A DNA stretch of 64,000 bases, taken from the NCBI GenBank assembly GCA_029779645.1, contig JAKPAC010000037.1, positions 1 through 64,000 of the forward strand, written 5' to 3'. Shown in pieces: positions 1-8,176 of the stretch. Each line of letters opens with the position of its first letter. Positions within the stretch are counted from its first letter, which is position 1. The notes under the pieces are model-generated. The model saw only the letters and a list, made by a program, of their open reading frames with translations. It was not told where the DNA came from and ran no database searches. A program made the position numbers and the translations under genes. Origin of the DNA: Actinomycetes bacterium (lineage in GTDB: Bacteria; Actinomycetota; Actinomycetes; Actinomycetales; Microbacteriaceae).

Positions 1-8
1 CTACCACA

Positions 9-41
9 CCCCCGGAATCCTGCGGATGCTCCGGGGGTTTT
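9..41 (+). terminator. Rho-independent terminator of an off-window gene
   Basis: An 8-bp perfect stem, CCCCCGGA (9-16) with TCCGGGGG (30-37), closes a 13-nt loop and is followed by TTTT at 38-41. The T-run lies on the + strand, so it probably ends a rightward gene upstream of the window. The next annotated gene points the other way and ends at 97, so this hairpin may serve both. Confidence 0.75.
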
Positions 42-96
42 GTCGTCTGCGGGGCGCGGTAGCGCTGGCGTGGCCGCGCTGTCGCCGGCCTGCGCC

Positions 97-1005
97 CTAC
101 GCGGGCGGCCCGGCCGCCCGGCGCCGCCGGATGCGGTGCACGCTCTCGATCGCCAGCAGCAGGAGGGCGACGCCGATCGCGAGGTAGGTCGGCAGCTCCT
201 CGATCGAGGTCGGCTCGGCAAGCACGAACGCCGCCGCGACGGCCAGCAGCACCGGCTCCACGTAGCTGAGCAGGCCGAACACGCTCAGCGGCAGCAGCTG
301 ACTCGAGCCGATGTACAGCAGCAGGGCGGCCGCGCCAACGATGCCGAAGCCCGCGAGGCTGAGCGCCGAGCCGGGGTCGCGGAACGTGCTCAGGGTCGGG
401 TCGTCGAGCAGCAGCAGGGTGAGGGCGACCGGAAGGCAGAGCGCGAGCTCCATCGTCAGGCCCGCGCTGCCGCCGATGCGCGCCAGGCGGCGCACCGTGA
501 AGTACAGCGGGTAGCCGAGCGCCACGACCAGGGTCTCCCACGAGAGCCCGCCGAACTGCCAGATCTGATAGGCGACGGCGACGCCGGCGATCGCCACGGC
601 GGCGATGCGCCACGGGCCGAGGCGCTCCTTGAACAGCAGGCGACCGGTCAGCGCGAGCGTGATCGGCATGATGAAGTAGCCGAGCGCCACCGGCAGCCCC
701 TGCCCCTGCCCGGGGGCCCAGGTGAACAGCCACTGCTGCACCCCGAGCATCGCCGCCGTGAACAGGAGGGTGAGCCCGAGCTGCGGGCGTCCCGCGATCC
801 GCTTCAGCAGCGAGCGCACGCCCGCCCAGCGCCGCGTCGCCGAGAGGAAGACGACGAGCATCGCGACCGTGAACAGCGTGCGCCAGCCGAAGAACTCGTT
901 GCCGGTGAAGTCGAGCGATGCCGAGAGCACGAACACCACGACGAACAGCAGCGAGGCGCTGATGGATGCCGCGACCCCGAGCCGCGTTCGTGTCTCGCCC
1001 TGCAT
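97..1005 (-). CDS. rarD: EamA/RarD-type DMT superfamily permease
   Basis: A 302-residue integral membrane protein of the drug/metabolite transporter superfamily, RarD branch. The conserved early FFGWR segment and the later QQWLFTWAPGQGQGLPVALGYF-type region (which I read as the RarD signature around residues 110-135) support the call, and about ten hydrophobic segments cover the length. RarD proteins are named from chloramphenicol sensitivity; the true substrate is unknown. ATG at 1005 is preferred over GTG at 1008 because an AGGA lies about 7 nt upstream of the ATG. It is monocistronic, transcribed in the same direction as the HxlR gene behind it. Confidence 0.8.
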   Translation of the reverse strand: MQGETRTRLGVAASISASLLFVVVFVLSASLDFTGNEFFGWRTLFTVAMLVVFLSATRRWAGVRSLLKRIAGRPQLGLTLLFTAAMLGVQQWLFTWAPGQGQGLPVALGYFIMPITLALTGRLLFKERLGPWRIAAVAIAGVAVAYQIWQFGGLSWETLVVALGYPLYFTVRRLARIGGSAGLTMELALCLPVALTLLLLDDPTLSTFRDPGSALSLAGFGIVGAAALLLYIGSSQLLPLSVFGLLSYVEPVLLAVAAAFVLAEPTSIEELPTYLAIGVALLLLAIESVHRIRRRRAAGPPA

Positions 1006-1172
1006 CACCGATCCTGCCCCGTCCGCGCGTTCGCCTGCCCGCGCATGCGCGCCGTATCGTCACACCAGCGTACGTGCGTCTGCGCCGGACTGCGATCTGC
1101 GGACGCCCGCTGCCGCGCCGCCCATCGCCGCGCGTGCCGCGCCGGCGCGTGGCAGCCGCCGGCGGCATCGGC

Positions 1173-1637
1173 TCAGCTCGTGATGACCAGCTCGTCCGGC
1201 GAGGGTCGATGCCCGCCGGTGCAGCGCAGCTCGACGCGCACGGGCGCGCCGCAGCCGGCGTGGCTGAGCTCGGGCGTGCCGTCGTGGGGAAGATGCCTGC
1301 GGCCCCACTGCCCGAGCGCGAACAGCGCCGGCATGAGGTCGAGCCCGCGCTCGGTGAGCGCGTACTCGTGCCGCGTGCGCTGGCCCGGCTCCTGGTACGG
1401 CCGGCGCTCGAGCAGCCCCGCGTCGACGAGCTCGCGCAGCCGCTTCGCGGTGACCGCCTCGGTCATCCCCACGCGCGCGGCGAAGGCGTCGAAGCGCGTC
1501 GTGCCGTAATACGCCTCGCGCATGAGCAGCATGGTCGAGCGCGAGCCGACGAGCTGCATGGCGCGGTCGACGGGGCAGTTGTCGCCCGCGGGGCTGTTTC
1601 CGCGCTCCGCGGCCTTTCCGGCGAGCTGGATGGGCAT
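1173..1637 (-). CDS. HxlR-family winged-helix regulator
   Basis: A 154-residue HxlR-type DNA-binding protein. The NCPVDRAMQLVGSRSTMLLMR opening, helix-turn-helix (about residues 55-75) and the wing ending in an RTRHEYALTERG-type segment are typical of the family. ATG 1637 is chosen; upstream in-frame codons would run through the divergent promoter. A TAGACT -10-like hexamer ends 7 nt before the ATG, so the mRNA may be leaderless. The gene is divergent from two tandem efflux pumps, so by the usual logic of the family it probably represses them. The inducer cannot be told from the sequence. Confidence 0.85.
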   Translation of the reverse strand: MPIQLAGKAAERGNSPAGDNCPVDRAMQLVGSRSTMLLMREAYYGTTRFDAFAARVGMTEAVTAKRLRELVDAGLLERRPYQEPGQRTRHEYALTERGLDLMPALFALGQWGRRHLPHDGTPELSHAGCGAPVRVELRCTGGHRPSPDELVITS

Positions 1638-1644
1638 GCGTAAG

Positions 1645-1687
1645 AGTCTAGCCTCTGACTTGCCAAAGCAATAGTCAGGCCCATAGT
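1645..1687. promoter_or_regulatory. Divergent promoter with HxlR-type inverted repeat
   Basis: An inverted repeat CTGACT (1655-1660) / AGTCAG (1673-1678) with inner TTGC/GCAA sits between the HxlR gene and the first pump. For the pump I read -35 TTGCCA (1660-1665), a 16-bp spacer and -10 CATAGT (1682-1687), about 9 nt before ATG 1697, implying a leaderless or nearly leaderless transcript. For the HxlR gene, TAGACT lies at 1650-1645. The repeat covers the pump -35 and spacer, as expected for a repressor site. Confidence 0.6.
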
Positions 1688-1696
1688 GTGCACAGC

Positions 1697-3211
1697 ATGG
1701 GTTCATCCAGCCAGGCCGGCACCGTCGCCGCCACGCGCACGCGCGCCATCCTGTTCGTCACGCTCGGCGCGGGCTTCATGTCGGGTCTCGACCTCTTCGT
1801 CGTCAACGTGGCCTTCGATCCGATCGGCGCGAGCCTCGGCGTCGGCACGGGCGGCGGCCCCTCGATGGCCGACCTCAGCTGGATCCTCAACATCTACGCG
1901 GTCGTCTTCGCCGCGCTGCTCGTGCCGTTCGGCCGCCTCGCCGACCGCTACGGCCGCAAGCGCATCTTCGTCGGCGGGCTCGCCCTGTTCGTGCTGGCCA
2001 GCGCGGCGTGCGCCCTGAGCGGCAACGTGTGGATGCTGGTGGTCTTCCGTGGCCTGCAGGCCGCCGGTGCGGCGGCCATGACCCCGACGAGTCTCAGCAT
2101 CCTGATGGCGGCGCTGCCGCCGCAGAAGCGGCTCGGCGGCGTGCGCATGTGGTCGGCCGTCGGCGCGATCGCGGCGGCGGTGGGCCCGACGGTCGGCGGC
2201 TTCCTCGTGCAGATCTCGTGGCAGTGGGTGTTTCTGATCAACCTGCCCATCGGCATCGCGCTGCTGTGGTTCGCGGTGCGCGATGTGCGCGACACCCCAC
2301 AGGATCGCGACGCCCCCACGCCCGACCTCGGCGGCGCGCTCATCCTCGCCTCGGCCGTCGGCCTGTTCGCGCTCGCCCTCGTCAAGAGCCCCGACTGGGG
2401 CTGGGGGAGCCCGCTCACCCTCGGCGTGCTCGCCGCCTCCATCGTGCTGACTCTGGTGTTCGCCTGGCGCTCGCGCCGACACGTCGCGCCCGTGATCGCC
2501 CCGGCGCTGCTGCGGGTGCCCACCTTCCTGTGGGCCAACATCGCCATGATCATCTTCAACGTCGCGTTCGCATCCAACATGCTGATCGTCGTGCTGTGGA
2601 TGCAGCAGGTCTGGGGCTGGCCGGCATGGCTCACCGGGCTCGCCATCGGGCCGGGGCCCGCGATGGTGCCGATCACGGTCGCGTTCACCGCGCGCTTCCT
2701 TCCCCGCGCGACGCCCGCGCGCCTCGCCTCGCTCGGCGCGCTGCTGTTCGGCATCGGAGCCGTCTACGTCGCCCTCTTCATCGGCACCGAGCCCAACTAC
2801 TGGCTCGGGTTCTTCCCGGGCTGGATCATCGGCGGGATCGGCGTGGGCTTCGCCCTGCCGAACCTCATGGCCGGGGCCGCCCACGATCTGCCGCCCGCGC
2901 AGGCCTCGACGGGCAGCGGTGTGATCACGATGGCCCGGCAGATCGGGTTCGTGATCGGCATCAGCATGCTGTTCGCCATCGTCGGCAACGTCCAGGGCCC
3001 CGCCGCGGCAGAGCCCTTCCTCCTCGCCCTCTGGGCCTCGGTCGGCGTGCTCGCGCTCGCGGTGGCGGCGGGCTTCGGCATGGCCTCGACGAAGAAGCCG
3101 GCGGGGGCGGTGGCATCCGCCGCGCCGTCGGCCGCACCCGGCGCCGGCCGGCCCGGCGCCGCCACCGCCGACGAAGCCCCCGAGCCGGCTGCGGAAGGCG
3201 CCTCGTCTTGA
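1697..3211 (+). CDS. MFS drug:H+ antiporter, DHA2 (14-TM) family, copy 1
   Basis: A 504-residue EmrB/QacA-type exporter. Visible family features are the N-terminal MSGLDLFVVNVAFD segment, GRLADRYGRKR (MFS motif A, about residues 75-85), QAAGAAAMTP, and the GPTVGGFL motif-C region; about 14 hydrophobic segments follow, ending in an Ala/Pro-rich cytoplasmic tail. ATG 1697 is taken over GTG 1688 because it fits the promoter spacing. The next gene is a close paralog that starts inside the stop codon of this one. Regulation is probably by the divergent HxlR protein. Substrate unknown. Confidence 0.85.
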   Translation: MGSSSQAGTVAATRTRAILFVTLGAGFMSGLDLFVVNVAFDPIGASLGVGTGGGPSMADLSWILNIYAVVFAALLVPFGRLADRYGRKRIFVGGLALFVLASAACALSGNVWMLVVFRGLQAAGAAAMTPTSLSILMAALPPQKRLGGVRMWSAVGAIAAAVGPTVGGFLVQISWQWVFLINLPIGIALLWFAVRDVRDTPQDRDAPTPDLGGALILASAVGLFALALVKSPDWGWGSPLTLGVLAASIVLTLVFAWRSRRHVAPVIAPALLRVPTFLWANIAMIIFNVAFASNMLIVVLWMQQVWGWPAWLTGLAIGPGPAMVPITVAFTARFLPRATPARLASLGALLFGIGAVYVALFIGTEPNYWLGFFPGWIIGGIGVGFALPNLMAGAAHDLPPAQASTGSGVITMARQIGFVIGISMLFAIVGNVQGPAAAEPFLLALWASVGVLALAVAAGFGMASTKKPAGAVASAAPSAAPGAGRPGAATADEAPEPAAEGASS

Positions 3212-4674
3212 GCGCCCCCCGCGTGAGCCCGACCCGCGCGGGCATCATCGTCTTCGTGGCCGTCGGCGCCTCGTTCATGTCGGGCCTCGACCTGTTCGTC
3301 GTGAACGTGGCGTTCGACCAGATCGCGGCCAGCTTCGGCGTCGGCGCGGCGGGCGGGCCCACCTTCGGCGACCTCAGCTGGATCCTGAACATCTATGCCG
3401 TGATCTACGCCGCGCTGCTGGTGCCGCTCGGGCGTCTGGCCGATCGCTACGGCCGCCGGATGATGTTCGTCGGCGGGCTCGCGCTGTTCGTGCTCTCGAG
3501 CGCGGCGTGCGCGCTGGCCTGGGACGTGTGGGCGCTCGTGGTCGCTCGCGCGCTGCAGGCCGCCGGCGCGTCGGCGATGACGCCGACCGGGCTGAGCATC
3601 CTGCTGGCCGCGCTGCCCGTGCACAAGCGGGTCGGCGGCGTGCGCATGTGGTCGGCGACGGGGGCCGCCGCCGCGGCGATGGGCCCCACGGTCGGCGGGT
3701 TCCTCGCGCAGATCGCCTGGCAGTGGGTGTTCCTCATCAACCTGCCGATCGGCGCGGTGCTGCTGTGGTTCGCCATCCGCCACGTGCGCGACACCGAGCG
3801 CGACCCCGATGCGAGAACGCCCGACCTGTTCGGCGCGCTCCTGCTCGCGTTCGCCGTCGGTCTGTTCGCGCTCGGGCTCGTGCAGAGTCCCGAGTGGGGC
3901 TGGGCGAGCCCCGCCACGATCGGGGCGCTCGTCGCCTCGGGGCTGACCGCGCTGCTGTTCGTCTGGCGCTCGCGGCGGCACAGCTCGCCCGTGATCAATC
4001 CCGCGCTGCTGCGCATCCGCACCTTCATGTGGGCCAACTCGGGGATGCTGATCTTCAACATCGGCTTCTCGGCGAACACCCTCATCTACGTGCTGTGGAT
4101 GCAGCAGGTCTGGGGCTGGCCGGCGTGGCTCACCGGGCTGGCCGTGGCCCCGGGGCCCGCCATGGTGCCGATCACGGTCGCGCTCACCTCGCGCTTTCTG
4201 CGCGGCGTGCCGCCCGCCCGCCTCGCGACGATCGGCGCGCTCGTGGTCGCCGCCGCGACGGCCTACATCGCGCTCAACTTCGGCCTCGAGGCCAATTACT
4301 GGACCGGCTTCTTCCCGGCGACGATCGTCAGCGGCATGGGCGTCGGGCTCGCCTCGCCGAACCTGATGGCCTCGGCCGCGCAGGAGCTGCCGCCCGCGCA
4401 GAGCTCGACCGGCACCGCGATGATGACGATGGCCCGGCAGATCGGCTACGTCATCGGCATCAGCGTGCTGTTCGCGATCATCGGGGCGCAGCAGGTCGCC
4501 GCAGACGGCTTCCGGGCGGCGCTGTGGGTGTCGTTCGGCGCGCTCATCGTCGCGTCGCTCGCCGGGCTCGGCATCGCCGCCGCGCGCCGGACGCGTCGAC
4601 CGGCGCCGTCGTCGACGTCGCGCACGCGCGCCGCCGAGCTGGACGAGCCCGAGGGGGCGCCGGAGCCCGCGTAG
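3208..4674 (+). CDS. MFS drug:H+ antiporter, DHA2 family, copy 2
   Basis: A 488-residue paralog of the preceding gene; long blocks are nearly the same (MSGLDLFVVNVAFD, LSWILNIYAV, GRLADRYGRR, QQVWGWPAWLTGLA). I place the start at TTG 3208, whose bases overlap the upstream TGA as TTGA; GGAAGG at 3193-3198 lies 9 nt before it. GTG 3223 is the alternative. The overlap means translation is probably coupled to copy 1. Two homologous half-similar pumps in one operon look like a tandem duplication; whether they work apart or as a pair is not known. Confidence 0.85.
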   Translation: MSAPRVSPTRAGIIVFVAVGASFMSGLDLFVVNVAFDQIAASFGVGAAGGPTFGDLSWILNIYAVIYAALLVPLGRLADRYGRRMMFVGGLALFVLSSAACALAWDVWALVVARALQAAGASAMTPTGLSILLAALPVHKRVGGVRMWSATGAAAAAMGPTVGGFLAQIAWQWVFLINLPIGAVLLWFAIRHVRDTERDPDARTPDLFGALLLAFAVGLFALGLVQSPEWGWASPATIGALVASGLTALLFVWRSRRHSSPVINPALLRIRTFMWANSGMLIFNIGFSANTLIYVLWMQQVWGWPAWLTGLAVAPGPAMVPITVALTSRFLRGVPPARLATIGALVVAAATAYIALNFGLEANYWTGFFPATIVSGMGVGLASPNLMASAAQELPPAQSSTGTAMMTMARQIGYVIGISVLFAIIGAQQVAADGFRAALWVSFGALIVASLAGLGIAAARRTRRPAPSSTSRTRAAELDEPEGAPEPA

Positions 4675-4715
4675 CGGGCGACCCCGTGCGTCGTCGACCC
4701 CGTGCGCGGCTGCCT

Positions 4716-4737
4716 CGCCCGGCGCTGGCACCGGGCG
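4716..4737. terminator. Stem-loop between convergent genes
   Basis: CGCCCGG (4716-4722) pairs with CCGGGCG (4731-4737) around an 8-nt loop. It lies between the end of the second pump and the end of the convergent glucose-6-phosphate dehydrogenase gene. There is no T-run, which is common for actinobacterial terminators, but the stem is short. Confidence 0.4.
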
Positions 4738-4775
4738 GAGCCGGCATCGCGCGCGATGGATGCCGCGACCCGTGG

Positions 4776-6167
4776 CTACAGCGGAGCCCAGCCGCTCGGA
4801 CCCTGCGTGCCCGCCGCGTACTCGTCGAGCGGCACCGCGCCCGCGCGCCAGGCGTCCAGCACGGGCTGCACGATGTGCCAGCACTGCTCGGCCGTGTCGC
4901 CGCGCACCGAGAGCGTCGGATCGCCGTCGAGGATCCCGGCGAGCACCTCGCCATAGGGGCTCAGCCCGCCGTCGGTGAAGCTCGCCGACATCACGGCCCG
5001 GTCGAGCGAGAACGGGTCGCCCTCGCCCTCGCCGTTGATGTTGATGTTGATGTTGATGTTGATCGCGAGATCGATCCGGTCGGGCCCCAGCACGATCCGC
5101 AGGGCATCCGGCTGCGGCGTGCCGGTGAACCCGGTCGGCATACGCAGCGGCTTGAATCGCATGACGATCTCGCGCCGGAGCGCGCCGAGCGCCTTGCCCG
5201 AGCGCAGCGTGAACGGCACCCCCGCCCAGCGCTCGGTGGCGACCTGGAGCGTCACCTCTGCGAGCGTCTCGGTGTCGCGCGCGGGATCGACCCCCGGCGC
5301 GTCGGCGTACGCCGCGAACTCGCGATCGCCCACCCGACCGGCCGTGTAGCGGGCCCGGCGCGAGGAGGCCACGGGGTCATCGCGCCACACGCGTGTGGCG
5401 TGCAGCGCCGCCGAGATCGCATCGCGCAGCTCGCCCTCATCGAGCGAGGCGGGGCGCTCCATGGCGACGATCGCGAGCACCTGCAGCAGATGGCTCTGCA
5501 ACATGTCGACGAGGGCGCCGGCGTGGTCGTAGTAGTCGGCGCGGCCCTCGAGGCCGAGCTCCTCGTCGTAGCGGATCACCACCGATTCGATGTGCTCGGC
5601 CGACCACGTGGGCTCGAACACGCGATTCGCGAATCGCATGCCGAGCACGTTCAGCACGGTCGATCGCCCCAGGAAGTGGTCGACCCGGTGCACCTGCGAC
5701 TCGGGGAGGATCGTGGCGAGGCGCTCGTTCAGCGCGTGCGCGTGGGCCTCGTCGGCGCCGAAGGGCTTCTCGAGCGCCACGATCAGGCCCGGGGGACGCG
5801 TGGTGCCGGCGAGCGCCGCGCCGGCCTGCGCGGCGACGGCCGGGGGCAGGGCGAAGTACAGGGCGACCCGGCCCTCGCTCGCGGCCAGCAGCCCCTCGAG
5901 GGCGTCCGGGTCGGTGACGTCGGCCCGCCGATAGCGGGTCGAGCGCAGGAGCGCCTCGACGGCGGGACCCGAGGCATCCATCGTCGCGAATGCGGCTCGG
6001 ACGACGCCCTGCCAGTGCTCGTCGTCCCAGTCGTCCTGCCCCGCACCGAGCAGGCGCACATCGCGCTCGGGCTCGAGCGTGAGCAGCTGGCCCAGGGCGG
6101 GCAGCAGGAGGCGGGAGCTCAGATCGCCTGACGCGCCCAGGATGCAGAGCGTCGTGGTGCCACGCAT
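4776..6167 (-). CDS. zwf: Glucose-6-phosphate dehydrogenase
   Basis: Catalyses NADP-linked oxidation of glucose 6-phosphate, entry to the pentose phosphate path. At 463 residues it is shorter than the usual 480-510. GASGDL (residues 11-16) is the Rossmann motif; EKPFG (133-137) and RVDHFLGR (161-168, the RIDHYLGK substrate motif with conservative changes) follow, and His226 in QSHLLQ matches the catalytic histidine. Residues 369-378 are five Ile-Asn pairs made by a hexanucleotide repeat, followed by an acidic GEGEGD, an odd insertion for this enzyme. There is no gnd, opcA or tal next to it, so it could be a second, non-operonic copy. Confidence 0.85.
   Translation of the reverse strand: MRGTTTLCILGASGDLSSRLLLPALGQLLTLEPERDVRLLGAGQDDWDDEHWQGVVRAAFATMDASGPAVEALLRSTRYRRADVTDPDALEGLLAASEGRVALYFALPPAVAAQAGAALAGTTRPPGLIVALEKPFGADEAHAHALNERLATILPESQVHRVDHFLGRSTVLNVLGMRFANRVFEPTWSAEHIESVVIRYDEELGLEGRADYYDHAGALVDMLQSHLLQVLAIVAMERPASLDEGELRDAISAALHATRVWRDDPVASSRRARYTAGRVGDREFAAYADAPGVDPARDTETLAEVTLQVATERWAGVPFTLRSGKALGALRREIVMRFKPLRMPTGFTGTPQPDALRIVLGPDRIDLAINININININGEGEGDPFSLDRAVMSASFTDGGLSPYGEVLAGILDGDPTLSVRGDTAEQCWHIVQPVLDAWRAGAVPLDEYAAGTQGPSGWAPL
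5034..5063. repeat. Hexanucleotide repeat GTTGAT x5 inside zwf
   Basis: Five perfect copies of GTTGAT on the + strand, read as ATCAAC (Ile-Asn) in the gene. The low-GC, low-complexity tract stands out against the surrounding sequence. Being in frame, gain or loss of units would change length without a frameshift. Confidence 0.95.
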
Positions 6168-6274
6168 GCCCTCAGCCTAGGCGAGCCGAGCCGCCCTCGA
6201 CAGGGTGCGCGTGGCTCGGGCTGCGCCGTGTCTCGGGGCGCCGTGCCCCGGGCCGCGCCGCGGTGCAGCAGGGC

Positions 6275-6305
6275 GGGCGGGGTGCCGTCGCCCGGCGCCC
6301 CGCCC
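6275..6305 (-). terminator. Terminator hairpin after the SDR gene
   Basis: A 13-bp stem with one G-T wobble pairs 6275-6287 with 6293-6305 around a 5-nt loop (tcgcc). It starts 24 nt beyond the stop codon of the SDR gene, in the gap before zwf. No T-run is present. Confidence 0.6.
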
Positions 6306-6329
6306 ACCCTCGTCTGGTGCGCTTCCCGC

Positions 6330-7163
6330 TCAGCCGTTGGCCTCGAGCGCGACGGGCTTCCATTCCTCCCACGTGGCGAGGCGCTTCGCGTACATGGCGG
6401 GGACCACCATGGTCGGCGCGATGCCGAAGAATGCGCGCAGCGGCGGGTTCTCGGCATCCACGATCTTCAGGATCGCCTTGCCGGCCGCGACCGGGTCGCC
6501 CTGCTTGCGCATGGGAGAGTCGGGCGCCGCGGCTGCCGCCTCGGCCGATGCCTGGCGGAACGCGTCGTACTCGGGCATCGCCTCGGCGCGCACCGCGCTC
6601 GAGCCCGACCAATCGGTGGCGAAGCCGCCGGGCTCGATGAGCGTGACCTTGATGCCCTGGCCGGCGACCTCCTGCGCGAGCGACTCGGTGAGGCCCTCGA
6701 GGGCCCACTTCGAGGCGTGGTAGCCGCCCAGGTTCGGGAACGCGACCACGCCGCCGATCGTCGAGATCTGGATGATGTGCCCCGAGCCCTGCGCGCGGAG
6801 GATGGGCAGCGCGGCGTGCACGACGTGGAGCACGCCGAGGAGGTTCACCTCCATCTGCTCGCGCAGCTGCTCGGGCGTGATCTCTTCGATCATGCCGAAC
6901 AGGCCGTAGCCGGCGTTGTTGACGACGACGTCGAGCTGGCCGAAGTGCTCGGCCGCCTTCGTCACGGCGGCGAAGACGCCGTCGCGGTCGGTCACGTCGA
7001 GCTGCAGCGGGAGCACCGCGTCGCCGTACGCGGCGACCAGGGGCTCGAGCGCGCTCGTGTTGCGCGCGGTGGCGGCAACGCGGTCGCCGCGCTCAAGCGC
7101 GTTCTTCGCGAACTCCATCCCGAAGCCGCGGCCGGCGCCGGTGATGAACCAAGTCTTGGTCAT
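6330..7163 (-). CDS. Short-chain dehydrogenase/reductase (classical SDR)
   Basis: A 277-residue NAD(P)-dependent oxidoreductase. The cofactor motif TGAGRGFG is at residues 8-15, NNAG at 82-85, and the catalytic Ser134, Tyr148 and Lys152 (YHASK) are in place. The Arg after Gly in the first loop and TARN at 32-35 suggest NADPH. AGGAGG lies close before ATG 7163. It is divergent from a TetR gene that presumably represses it; the substrate cannot be named. Confidence 0.88.
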   Translation of the reverse strand: MTKTWFITGAGRGFGMEFAKNALERGDRVAATARNTSALEPLVAAYGDAVLPLQLDVTDRDGVFAAVTKAAEHFGQLDVVVNNAGYGLFGMIEEITPEQLREQMEVNLLGVLHVVHAALPILRAQGSGHIIQISTIGGVVAFPNLGGYHASKWALEGLTESLAQEVAGQGIKVTLIEPGGFATDWSGSSAVRAEAMPEYDAFRQASAEAAAAAPDSPMRKQGDPVAAGKAILKIVDAENPPLRAFFGIAPTMVVPAMYAKRLATWEEWKPVALEANG

Positions 7164-7193
7164 GGGGAATCCTCCTCGATTGCATGTATCTGC

Positions 7194-7245
7194 ACTCTAG
7201 GCCACAACTGACACTTGGTGCCAAGAATGACACCGTGGCTATGAT
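7194..7245. promoter_or_regulatory. Divergent SDR/TetR promoter region with operator palindrome
   Basis: CTTGG (7214-7218) and CCAAG (7221-7225) form an inverted repeat around TG, flanked by TGACA on the same strand at 7209 and 7228. TATGAT at 7240-7245 is a good -10 for the TetR gene, 6 nt before its ATG, so that mRNA is probably leaderless. TAGAGT at 7199-7194 may be the -10 for the SDR gene. The palindrome overlaps both -35 regions, fitting a TetR operator. Confidence 0.55.
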
Positions 7246-7251
7246 GAAGGC

Positions 7252-7965
7252 ATGATCGAGCCAGCGACCGGAGCCCCGAGCCCCGCGCAAAGCCCCGCGC
7301 CCGGCGGCCCGCGCGAGGGCGAGTCCCTCCGCGAGCGCACGCGACGCGCGGTGCAGTCCGAGCTCATCGACGCCGCCCAGGAGCTGTTCGCGCAGCGCGG
7401 GTACGAGGCCGTCACGGTCGACGAGATCGCCGAGGCGGTGGGCATCTCGCGACGCAGCTTCTTCAGGTACTTCGGCAGCAAGGAGGCGCTGGTGCTCGGC
7501 AAGTACGATCGCCAGGGGGAGTCGTTCGCGGCGCTGCTGGCCGATCGCCCCGCCGGCGAGGCGCCGTGGGCCGCGCTGCGGCGGATGTTCGACGGCGTCG
7601 TGGCCTACATCTCGGACCCCGATCTCGCGGTGCGCGCCGCGGAGCTCGACCGCGTGATCCAGGCGTCCGAGACGCTCCGCGCCGGCTACCTCGAGCGCAT
7701 GGAGCGCTCGCAGCGGCTCATCGTCGCCGAACTGGTGCGCCGCGAGCGCGAGCGCGGCGCGGCCGGCGCGGCGACCGGCCACGAAGCCGCGGACGCGACG
7801 GATGGCTCGCGGGCGCTGGGCTATGCGGCGGTGGTCGCCGCGGCGTTCGCCGCCATGTCGGCGGCGCGGCGCCTGGCGCAGGAGGCGGGGCTGCCGCTGG
7901 GGGAGGCCCTCGACGTCGCGATGGGCGCCGTCGCCGCGATCCGGGCGGACGACACCGCCGTCTAG
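7252..7965 (+). CDS. TetR-family regulator
   Basis: A 237-residue regulator. After a Pro/Ala-rich 25-residue start comes the TetR N-domain: ELIDAAQELFAQRGYEAVTV, then the helix-turn-helix VDEIAEAVGISRRSFFRYFGSKEAL (about residues 59-83). The C-terminal ligand domain is Ala-rich and not like any named subfamily I recognise. It is divergent from the SDR gene with a palindrome in the shared 88-bp gap, so local repression and self-control are likely. Confidence 0.85.
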   Translation: MIEPATGAPSPAQSPAPGGPREGESLRERTRRAVQSELIDAAQELFAQRGYEAVTVDEIAEAVGISRRSFFRYFGSKEALVLGKYDRQGESFAALLADRPAGEAPWAALRRMFDGVVAYISDPDLAVRAAELDRVIQASETLRAGYLERMERSQRLIVAELVRRERERGAAGAATGHEAADATDGSRALGYAAVVAAAFAAMSAARRLAQEAGLPLGEALDVAMGAVAAIRADDTAV

Positions 7966-8140
7966 ATTGCTGGGGCTGGCGTTGGGGTGGGGTCGGGATC
8001 GCCGATTCGCGTGCCGCGGACCGCCACGCGGACCGCATCCGATCGTCATGCGTCAGGGTGCATTCAGGTCGAGCGATTAGGCTTGGTTCGTACGCGCCGG
8101 CTGATGGCGTCGGTACGCCACTTTTCCCGCAAACGACGAC

Positions 8141-8167
8141 GGCGCCAAACGATGACGCGGCGCCAAA
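8141..8167 (+). promoter_or_regulatory. Direct repeat and RBS before gap
   Basis: GGCGCCAAA occurs at 8141-8149 and again at 8159-8167, 18 bp apart. The second copy runs into AAAGGAG (8165-8171), the ribosome binding site for GTG 8177. Bound protein or RNA here could block translation or transcription; this is inference from position only. I did not find a convincing -10/-35 pair in 7966-8140. Confidence 0.35.
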
Positions 8168-8176
8168 GGAGCGACC

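Noticed and set aside
45..96. Short gene between the first terminator and rarD
   Set aside because: No start with RBS and no coding pattern in the 50 bp.
40..1509. Long open frame antisense to rarD and the HxlR gene
   Set aside because: Arg/Gln/Glu-rich composition without a fold, lying opposite to well-recognised genes; a product of high GC third positions.
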